NCBI RefSeq assembly: GCF_015207245.1 | Contig: NZ_JADEXF010000291.1 | Span: 1 to 5,611 of the forward strand | Direction: 5' to 3' | Length of the DNA: 5,611 bases | DNA from: Nostoc cf. edaphicum LEGE 07299 | GTDB taxonomy: Bacteria; Cyanobacteriota; Cyanobacteriia; Cyanobacteriales; Nostocaceae | Shown: in pieces, positions 1 through 4,588 of the stretch | Layout: every line of letters starts with the position of its first letter | Numbering within the stretch: the first letter of the stretch is position 1 | The notes under the pieces: model-generated | Databases searched by the model: none | Seen by the model: only the letters and a program-made list of their open reading frames with translations | What the model was told of the DNA's origin: nothing | Program-made: the position numbers and the translations under genes

Positions 1-321
1 GTTAAAGATACTCTAGAAGCATATATTGAGCCTTTAGGTAGCAACCTAAGTCTTTAAAGTGACATAAAGTTCGATTTGTGACAATTGATGTCAGACTCAC
101 AGATGGTGGAGGCAGGAAAAAAACGATCCAAATTCAAGGTAAAAATCGTCAAGTATGGATAATTACCCAAGAGAATACTAGAGAAATATGATGTTGATGG
201 TATTCGTATTAAGGAAATTTCAGTGCAAGATTTAATTCAAATATTTAATAAAAGACTATATTCAGATGCTTTTGAAGAAGATGAACTATCTGCACACCTT
301 GCAGTGATTGATAAAACTTGA
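1..321 (+). pseudogene. Decayed remnant of an unrecognised protein gene
   Basis: No intact gene lies in the first 440 bases, but coding-like stretches are visible. Frame 3 is open from 63 to 186 and contains VRFVTIDVRLTDGGGRKK followed by a QGKNRQVWIIT-like segment, stopping at TGA 187-189. Frame 1 is open from 163 to 318 and contains ILEKYDVDGIRIKEISVQDL, then an acidic end (DAFEEDELSAH) and TGA at 319-321. Frame 1 also reads VKDTLEAYIEPLGSNLSL over 1-54 before TAA at 55-57. The composition is protein-like in each piece, and the frames hand over near 163-189, as expected if a single gene had suffered at least one frameshift there and one disruption near 55-62. No domain was recognised, so no function is proposed. 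The gene would begin left of the window. The alternative is chance open stretches in non-coding DNA; the second piece is the more convincing. Confidence 0.45.
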
Positions 322-350
322 TTCTACTCTTTTATGACACTTACTCCAGT

Positions 351-368
351 TTCTAGACTGAGCTAGAA
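351..368. repeat. Perfect 6-bp inverted repeat upstream of the Uma2-family gene
   Basis: TTCTAG (351-356) and CTAGAA (363-368) are exact reverse complements separated by a 6-base loop. The hairpin lies 30 bases after the stop of the decayed gene and 75 bases before the Uma2-family start. No T-run follows, so it is a poor terminator candidate. It could be an operator or chance. The rest of the gap (322-443) shows no clear promoter. Confidence 0.3.
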
Positions 369-432
369 GATCATCTCCATAGATGGTAAACCTACTATGT
401 CAACTCAGTGCTACGCTACAGTTAGCAAAATT

Positions 433-438
433 GAGAGG
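433..438 (+). promoter_or_regulatory. Ribosome binding site of the Uma2-family gene
   Basis: GAGAGG lies five bases before the ATG at 444 and is the only purine-rich Shine-Dalgarno-like element near this start. It supports translation from 444. Confidence 0.55.
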
Positions 439-443
439 CAACT

Positions 444-1019
444 ATGACTGCCCTGATTCTAAACCTCAGCCCCGCCATTGAATTAACAGATGAGCAGTTC
501 TTCCAACTGTGTCAAAATAATCGAGATTTGCGACTTGAGCGCACGGCAGAAGGAGAATTGATTATCATGCCACCAACTGGATGGGAAAGCGGAAATCGAA
601 ATTCAAAACTAACAGCCCGGTTAGAATTTTGGGCTGATGCCGATGGTACAGGGCTGGCTTTTGACTCTTCCACAGGTTTCAAACTCCCTAATGGTGCAAA
701 CCGCTCTCCAGATGCGTCTTGGGTGAGCCGAGAGCGATTAGAAGCCCTGAATCCAGACCCTGCAAGATTCCTACCGCTTGCTCCCGATTTTGCGGTAGAA
801 TTACGCTCTGCTTCAGACAGCTTAAAGACTGTGCAACAAAAAATGCAGGAGTATATTGACAGCGGTGTACGTTTAGGCTGGCTGATTGATCCGCAGAACC
901 AACAGGTGGAAATTTATCGCCCAGGACAGGATGTTGAGATTCTGCAATCGCCTACTAGCTTATCAGGAGAGGATGTATTGCCAGGGTTTGTCTTGGATTT
1001 AGCACAGATTTTGAGTTAA
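444..1019 (+). CDS. Uma2 family (DUF820) endonuclease-like protein
   Basis: This 191-residue protein is a typical full-length member of the Uma2 family (formerly DUF820), a restriction-endonuclease-like PD-(D/E)XK fold that occurs in many copies in cyanobacterial genomes. Seen in the sequence: an N-terminal LTDEQFFQLCQNN segment, then RLERTAEGELIIMPPTG (about residues 30-46), the SPDASWV motif with the putative metal-binding Asp90, APDFAVELRSASD with Glu119 and Arg121 in the E-x-K/R/V position, the conserved QQKMQEYIDSGVRLGWLIDP helix-strand (131-150) and a C-terminal strand-rich end. The nuclease core residues therefore look intact. A GAGAGG ribosome site supports the ATG. The gene stands alone on its strand, converges with the DUF445 gene and follows a decayed gene, which fits the mobile, accessory distribution of the family. 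The cellular role and DNA target of Uma2 proteins are poorly known; family membership is firm, biochemical activity is inferred. Confidence 0.93.
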   Translation: MTALILNLSPAIELTDEQFFQLCQNNRDLRLERTAEGELIIMPPTGWESGNRNSKLTARLEFWADADGTGLAFDSSTGFKLPNGANRSPDASWVSRERLEALNPDPARFLPLAPDFAVELRSASDSLKTVQQKMQEYIDSGVRLGWLIDPQNQQVEIYRPGQDVEILQSPTSLSGEDVLPGFVLDLAQILS

Positions 1020-1032
1020 GCGATCGCTTTTT
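1018..1032 (+). terminator. Possible weak terminator built on a HIP1 palindrome
   Basis: AAGCGATCGCTT (1018-1029) is a perfect 12-base palindrome that starts inside the TAA stop codon and runs into a T-run (1028-1032). As RNA it could form a 4-bp stem with a GAUC loop followed by U residues, which is marginal for an intrinsic terminator. The core is also a plain HIP1 site, so the resemblance may be incidental. Confidence 0.3.
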
Positions 1033-1052
1033 ACTCACATCTCTTCTCAAAA

Positions 1053-1083
1053 GGCGTAGGCGTAGCCCGTCGTAGACATCGCT
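1053..1083. repeat. Short dispersed cyanobacterial repeat, CGTAG-rich
   Basis: The stretch begins GGCGTAGGCGTAGCCCG and ends in CGTAGACATCGC. It contains three CGTAG units and closely resembles a GC-rich sequence found at many intergenic and some coding sites in Nostoc/Anabaena genomes. It stands out from the AT-rich gap around it. It lies in the convergent gap between the Uma2-family and DUF445 genes, a tolerant place for a small repeat. Repeat identity is from memory of the motif, not from a search. Confidence 0.6.
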
Positions 1084-1150
1084 CAATCCACTCATTTCAT
1101 AATCTGGTCAAATTGCAACTATAATTTGACAAAAATTTACAGTCACACAG

Positions 1151-1177
1151 AAAAAATTAATATTGACTTAATATTAA
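1151..1177 (-). terminator. AT-only hairpin with T-run at the end of the DUF445 gene
   Basis: TTAATATT (1157-1164) and AATATTAA (1170-1177) form a perfect 8-bp inverted repeat with a 5-base loop. On the minus strand the stem is followed at once by six T residues (complement of 1151-1156), the layout of an intrinsic terminator. The stem lies within the last codons and the TAA stop of the DUF445 gene. It has no G-C pair, so it would be weak; function is inferred. Confidence 0.4.
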
Positions 1178-2392
1178 AAATACCGTCTGCAATAACCCTA
1201 TAACAAAACCTAAAACACCACCTAAAGTCACGATTGCCTGCAATTCATTTTTCACAATTCCTTCAATGGCAGCTTCCAAATCAGCAGGTGAAGTTGATTT
1301 TACACGGTCAACGATCACTTCATCTATCGATAAAATTGGAATCGCCTGTGCCACAATTGCTTCTAAATCTTTTTCCAAATATTTCTCTAAAATTAGAGCC
1401 AACTCTTGACTCATGACTTCTAAAGAAGTACTGACAACCGGTGAAGTACTAAGACGATTCAGCAGCACTACAGCAATATTTTCCCAATCAACAGAATCAG
1501 TTAATCCTTGTAAAAAATCGCTGCCACTATTTTGCAGGTAATGGCGGACACTTTCGCGGGTAGTCTTTCGGAGTTGGCGAACCGTACCCATTGGCAAGTT
1601 TTGTAATGTTAAATTTTGCAGTAATTTCCGAATGCGATCGCGGATCTGCAAATCTTGAGTCAATTCCTGCAAGCGAGTATTAGCAGCCTCTTTTTCATCC
1701 AAACAAAAAGTTCGTAGGCGTGTAAGAGTATTACGTAAGCCAAACAGATTTGCTACTACCCAATAAGTTCCACTGGTTTTTTCGCGGAAGCCTTCATCGA
1801 TAATTTGAATGGTGCGATCGGTCAAAAAATCAACTATCGTTTGGCGTAAAAGATCCGGCGGTAAAACTACTTGTAATAACCAATCCGCAAGCCGCGTAGA
1901 TTGTTCTTCACTAAGTTGAAATTCCAGCAATATCTGGTCAAAAATTTGATTTATCTGCGCTTCTAAAAAATCTTCACGCCGCGCTAAAACTTTGAGCAAT
2001 CGTGGCAAGGACTCCCCTAGTAAATCCCGCAAAATTCCCGCTACAATTTTAGCACTTTTCTCGTTTTTATCTGTCTTAATTTGTTCAATTGCCAACCGTA
2101 ACAACCAGAGAATTGCTGATTGCACGCGTTCTGTTTGCAACAAACGCCGTGCCAGATTTTGCAATTCTTGTGGTGTCAATAGTGACCCCATGATTGTATT
2201 AGAAATGTTCTTAGCCAGACGTTCTTGATTGCGGGGGATCAATCCAGGGGTGAAGGGTACTCTTCGTCCAGCGATATAAATTGCTCGGTAAGGACGGAAC
2301 AACATTTTGATGGCTATATCATTTGTGAAATAGCCAATAATTCCACCCAGTACCGGGGGAGACACATAAAGCCAAAGATGAGACCAGTCCAA
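1157..2392 (-). CDS. DUF445 / UPF0754 family membrane protein
   Basis: The 411-residue product matches the DUF445 (UPF0754) family; cyanobacterial members such as Synechocystis Sll0412 are listed as thylakoid membrane proteins of unknown function. Visible features are an N-terminal membrane segment (about 7-22) running into the family signature [20 protein letters not shown] (16-35), then [17 protein letters not shown] (47-63), a long predominantly helical middle rich in Leu, Arg and Gln, and a second hydrophobic segment near the C-terminus ([19 protein letters not shown], about 390-408). The architecture is one anchor at each end of a large soluble helical part. The start appears to be TTG (minus strand, 2392-2390): there is no ATG or GTG upstream before the in-frame stop at 2485-2483, and the next Met (residue 30) would remove the conserved signature. 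No ribosome site is visible before the TTG. The gene lies 144 bp downstream of menG on the same strand and could be cotranscribed. Its function is unknown. Confidence 0.92.
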   Translation of the reverse strand: MDWSHLWLYVSPPVLGGIIGYFTNDIAIKMLFRPYRAIYIAGRRVPFTPGLIPRNQERLAKNISNTIMGSLLTPQELQNLARRLLQTERVQSAILWLLRLAIEQIKTDKNEKSAKIVAGILRDLLGESLPRLLKVLARREDFLEAQINQIFDQILLEFQLSEEQSTRLADWLLQVVLPPDLLRQTIVDFLTDRTIQIIDEGFREKTSGTYWVVANLFGLRNTLTRLRTFCLDEKEAANTRLQELTQDLQIRDRIRKLLQNLTLQNLPMGTVRQLRKTTRESVRHYLQNSGSDFLQGLTDSVDWENIAVVLLNRLSTSPVVSTSLEVMSQELALILEKYLEKDLEAIVAQAIPILSIDEVIVDRVKSTSPADLEAAIEGIVKNELQAIVTLGGVLGFVIGLLQTVFLILSQY

Positions 2393-2412
2393 GGGAAGAA
2401 TTAAAAAAGTTA

Positions 2413-2440
2413 GGAGGTTAGAGCTTAGGTTAGGAGTTAA
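2413..2440. repeat. Degenerate TTAGGAG-type heptad repeat
   Basis: The stretch reads as imperfect tandem units related to TTAGGAG/GTTAGGA (GGAGGTTAGAGCTTAGGTT, then AGGAGTTAA). The same unit recurs at 2474-2486 and, inverted, at 2543-2556. It resembles the short tandemly repeated heptamers common between genes in heterocystous cyanobacteria. It lies just upstream of the DUF445 start. Confidence 0.6.
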
Positions 2441-2442
2441 CA

Positions 2443-2470
2443 GTAGAGACGCGATTAATCGCTTCTGTAC
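2443..2470. repeat. 28-bp near-perfect palindromic repeat
   Basis: A perfect 12-base core, GCGATTAATCGC (2451-2462), is flanked by 8-base arms GTAGAGAC and TTCTGTAC that match as reverse complements at 6 of 8 positions. The GTAGAGACGCGATTAATCGC half is a sequence I recognise as a frequent dispersed palindrome in Nostoc-type genomes. The two arm mismatches suggest an ageing copy. It lies in the menG-DUF445 gap. Confidence 0.6.
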
Positions 2471-2473
2471 AAG

Positions 2474-2556
2474 AGTTAGGAGTTAGGAATGATAAATTTT
2501 AAATGAGAATTTATCACTACTCATAATTCATAACTTTTAACTAATAACTCCTAACT
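2474..2556. repeat. Nested inverted repeats overlapping the 3' end of menG
   Basis: AGTTAGGAGTTA (2474-2485) is an exact reverse complement of TAACTCCTAACT (2545-2556), a 12-bp stem that encloses a second perfect 9-bp hairpin, TGATAAATT (2490-2498) with AATTTATCA (2508-2516), loop 9 bases. The outer right arm lies within the last codons of menG. On the minus strand this is the first structure a transcript leaving menG would form. It has no T-run after it, so attenuation or RNA stabilisation is as likely as termination. The heptad nature of the arms points to repeat origin. Confidence 0.55.
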
Positions 2557-3241
2557 TACAAAGCACTAGCACTCCCATCATACCGTTCGCAATGGGGTAG
2601 TGTGTGGCAACTGCAAAACCGACTTGATGAGCTAACTCTATTTGCTCTTTGCCGATGGGAAAGCGATCTAAGCTGGGACTGATGTAAGCATATTCTTCTT
2701 TTAAGCCTAAATAACTGGCAACTGGCACTACAAAACTGTCCAGATACAACTGCTGAAAGGCACGTAGCTGAGGATTACTCGGTCGATGAAAGTCTAAAAT
2801 TGCGGCTTTAGCTCCCGGCTTCAAAACCCGGTATAACTCTTGAAGACTGCGAAAAATATCTTTAACATTTCTTAAACCATAGCCCATTGTTGCGGCATCA
2901 AATTGGTTGTCGTCAAAGGGTAAATTGAGGACATCAGCTTCTACCCAGCTGATAGCAGGTTGGGGGTACTGCCAATGTGAGCGTTCTTTAGCCTTTTCCA
3001 GCAGGTTTTGGGAAAAATCCACTCCATACACCTGTCCTGTTGCTCCGATACGCCGGGCCAAACGTAAAGCTAAATCACCACTACCGCAACACAAATCTAA
3101 TGCAGTATCTCCTGGTTTAGCTGCACTCCATTTTACTGCCATTTCCTTCCAGATTCGATGCTGTCCCAGACTCAACCAATCGTTCAACTGGTCATAAACT
3201 GGAGCAATACGGTTAAAAATGGACTGAATTTCGTTAGTCAT
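2537..3241 (-). CDS. menG: Demethylphylloquinone (2-phytyl-1,4-naphthoquinone) methyltransferase
   Basis: This 234-residue protein is a complete UbiE/MenG-family SAM-dependent C-methyltransferase. In cyanobacteria it methylates 2-phytyl-1,4-naphthoquinone to give phylloquinone, the A1 cofactor of photosystem I. Seen in order: FNRIAPVYDQLNDWLSLGQH (9-28) plus RIWK, the first UbiE signature; the SAM-binding loop ALDLCCGSGDLAL (47-59); the acidic residue after strand 2 in GVDFS (73-77); ADVLNLPFDDNQFDAATMGY (102-121) followed by GLRN, the second UbiE signature; and RVLKPG (138-143). The ATG at 3241 is forced because an in-frame TGA lies two codons upstream; no clear ribosome site precedes it. 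Both ends are unusual: the start codon sits inside TTAGTCA/TTGGTCA heptads, and the last residues KLGVIS are encoded by AGTTAxx heptads, so the natural C-terminus probably ended near residue 228. It lies between a REC-GAF gene and the DUF445 gene on the same strand. The symbol ubiE is also used for this family. Confidence 0.95.
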   Translation of the reverse strand: MTNEIQSIFNRIAPVYDQLNDWLSLGQHRIWKEMAVKWSAAKPGDTALDLCCGSGDLALRLARRIGATGQVYGVDFSQNLLEKAKERSHWQYPQPAISWVEADVLNLPFDDNQFDAATMGYGLRNVKDIFRSLQELYRVLKPGAKAAILDFHRPSNPQLRAFQQLYLDSFVVPVASYLGLKEEYAYISPSLDRFPIGKEQIELAHQVGFAVATHYPIANGMMGVLVLCKLGVIS

Positions 3242-3289
3242 TGGTCAAGAAGTCATTAGTCATTGGTCATTAGTCATTTGTCATTTGCC
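3234..3289. repeat. Tandem TTAGTCA-type heptads spanning the menG start codon
   Basis: Read on the plus strand the units are TTAGTCA (3234), TTGGTCA (3241), an 8-base variant AGAAGTCA (3248), TTAGTCA (3256), TTGGTCA (3263), TTAGTCA (3270), TTTGTCA (3277) and a partial TTTGCC (3284). The menG start codon (complement of 3239-3241) straddles the first two units, so the repeat enters the coding sequence for about two codons. The unit resembles the short tandem heptamers of heterocystous cyanobacteria. Confidence 0.75.
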
Positions 3290-3323
3290 AATAATAAAGG
3301 ACAAATGACAAAGGACAAATGAC
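3266..3323. repeat. Long imperfect hairpin between the REC-GAF gene and menG
   Basis: The heptads at 3266-3289 are followed by a 9-base AT loop (3290-3298) and an inverted copy at 3299-3323 (GGACAAATGACAAAGGACAA then ATGAC). Aligning the arms by hand gives 22 matched pairs out of 24 with one bulged A at 3301 and mismatches at 3276/3313 and 3272/3317. The right arm ends two bases before the stop codon of the REC-GAF gene. On the minus strand any transcript reading from that gene into menG must carry this stem. There is no T-run after it. Confidence 0.7.
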
Positions 3324-3325
3324 AA

Positions 3326-4279
3326 CTATACAGTGGTTTGATGGCGACTACTAGTAAGAGCGATCGCCACCAGTTGTGCTGATAAATTAATTAGCACCAA
3401 TTCATCTTCTCGCAAAGTGCAAGGTTGTTTCCACTGGAGCGACAATACACCCAAAAGTTGATTGCGGTAGCTAATTGGGATCACTAAATGTGCTTGCACA
3501 CCCGTCTTTTGGTAGTGAATCGCATCAACTAATTTAGTGTCTTTAAGTACATTTAAGGAAACTTGCATTTGTCCCGTGGCGATCGCTTCCTTGGTTAGTG
3601 GGTCAAGAGATAGCCAATTTTCTATTGTACCTGTATCGCTGTAAGTTCCTTGAGTTGGAACCAGAGTATTTCCATCTGTAAGTTGTAAAATACAACCCTC
3701 TGCCCCAAAAGTTTCACTCACAGCCCTAGCAATGGGAGCAAGAGTTTCTTCTAAGTTAGAAGCTGCTTGAGTTACCTGTACCAAAACACTCAACAACGCC
3801 ATTTGAGCATGAGCACGGCGTAATTCTTCTGTACGTTGCTTGAGCAAGTCGTAGGTTTCGGCTGCTCTTTGCACTACTGCCTTCAGTTCCCCTGGGTCCC
3901 AAGGCTTGGTGATATATTTGTAAACTTGTCCGGCATTAATTGCTTCTACCAAGTCTTCAATATCAGTAAATCCAGTGAGAATTATTCTTACTGTATCGGG
4001 AAACTGAGGTACAGTCTTGCTGAGAAACTCAGTCCCTTTCATTTCTGGCATCCGTTGATCGGAGATAATCACCGCTACCTCCCCTTCTGCTGCCAAAACT
4101 TGTAGAGCGTTCACCCCACTATCAGCTTTCAGAACATTAAAGTCACGTCGAAATGTGCGATAAAGTAAATCGAGATTATCTGGCTCATCGTCAACTACCA
4201 GTATTTTCAGCTTTTTTGGTCGTTCGAGAGTCATAACTTGAGATTGGACTTTATCAATTTCGAGATTGGGTTTATCCAT
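3326..4279 (-). CDS. REC-GAF response regulator
   Basis: The 317-residue protein begins with a short leader, then a CheY-like receiver domain (about 24-140) with the acidic pair Asp30-Asp31 in LVVDDEPDNLDLL, the phospho-acceptor Asp74 in IISDQRMPEMKG, Thr102 in ILTGFTD and Lys125 in YITKPWDPGEL. The DQRMP and TKPWDP wording is typical of receivers in RpfG/HupR-like regulators. A charged helical linker (about 140-160, KQRTEELRRAHAQ) joins it to a GAF domain (about 175-308). No DNA-binding, HD-GYP, GGDEF or kinase domain follows, so the output is probably protein-protein or ligand-dependent. No phycocyanobilin-type Cys motif is seen in the GAF domain. The ATG at 4279 is supported by AGGA seven bases upstream; the ATG at residue 16 is an alternative but lacks this. 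It is divergent from raf1 and upstream of menG. The partner kinase is not in the window. Confidence 0.93.
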   Translation of the reverse strand: MDKPNLEIDKVQSQVMTLERPKKLKILVVDDEPDNLDLLYRTFRRDFNVLKADSGVNALQVLAAEGEVAVIISDQRMPEMKGTEFLSKTVPQFPDTVRIILTGFTDIEDLVEAINAGQVYKYITKPWDPGELKAVVQRAAETYDLLKQRTEELRRAHAQMALLSVLVQVTQAASNLEETLAPIARAVSETFGAEGCILQLTDGNTLVPTQGTYSDTGTIENWLSLDPLTKEAIATGQMQVSLNVLKDTKLVDAIHYQKTGVQAHLVIPISYRNQLLGVLSLQWKQPCTLREDELVLINLSAQLVAIALTSSRHQTTV

Positions 4280-4588
4280 AGATATTTCCTTTAAATATTC
4301 ACTCTCTTGTTATATTCCATACCAAGTTTAGTTGAGAATAGCCGAAAATCACCAAGGGTTTATACGGAGTTATTTTGCATATATTAGAACGCTAATAGTG
4401 AGCGCTACACAGGAAATTTGCTTGCCCAAATATCTGAATCAAAAAATGTTGCGCGATAAAAACCAACTCAATTAACGAAACTATGGCAGTTTTGATCGTG
4501 GATGAGGTGTAGGTCTGGGTATAGATTAGAATAATACTTGCTCATGAGGTGTTAATTAACCTCTCAAGTTGAAGCTCGCACTCCGATT
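4280..4588. other. Divergent intergenic region between the REC-GAF gene and raf1
   Basis: This 309-base gap must hold promoters for both flanking genes. On the minus side, AGGA (complement of 4287-4290) is a good ribosome site for the REC-GAF gene, and TATAAC (complement of 4309-4314) is a possible -10 element without a convincing -35. On the plus side TAGAAT (4527-4532) is a possible -10 for raf1, also without a good -35. No intact gene or RNA gene is evident; the longest ATG frames on the plus strand are about ten codons. Promoter calls here are weak. Confidence 0.5.
4546..4563. promoter_or_regulatory. Inverted repeat just upstream of raf1
   Basis: GAGGT (4546-4550) and ACCTC (4559-4563) form a perfect 5-bp inverted repeat around GTTAATTA; the centre also contains the 8-base palindrome TTAATTAA (4552-4559). 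It ends 25 bases before the raf1 ATG, where a repressor site or a 5'-leader hairpin could act. It matches no regulator consensus that I recognise. Confidence 0.3.

Noticed and set aside
34..49. Inverted repeat TTAGGT / ACCTAA with 4-base loop
   Set aside because: Only six pairs, no T-run, and it lies within a coding-like stretch of the decayed gene; likely chance.
1234..1416. 60-codon open frame on the plus strand
   Set aside because: It lies wholly antisense to the well-supported DUF445 gene and has no recognisable protein features.
1992..2228. 78-codon open frame on the plus strand
   Set aside because: Antisense to the DUF445 gene; Cys-, Arg- and Ser-rich composition typical of a shadow frame.
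2907..3197. 96-codon open frame on the plus strand
   Set aside because: Antisense to the conserved catalytic part of menG.
3234..3323. Repeat array considered as a CRISPR
   Set aside because: Units are seven bases, directly adjacent and followed by an inverted copy; there are no spacers and no cas genes.
3836..4105. 89-codon open frame on the plus strand
   Set aside because: Antisense to the receiver domain of the REC-GAF gene.
4509..4522. Possible NtcA site (GTA, 8 bases, TAT)
   Set aside because: The right half is TAT rather than TAC and no -10 element lies at the spacing expected for NtcA-activated promoters.
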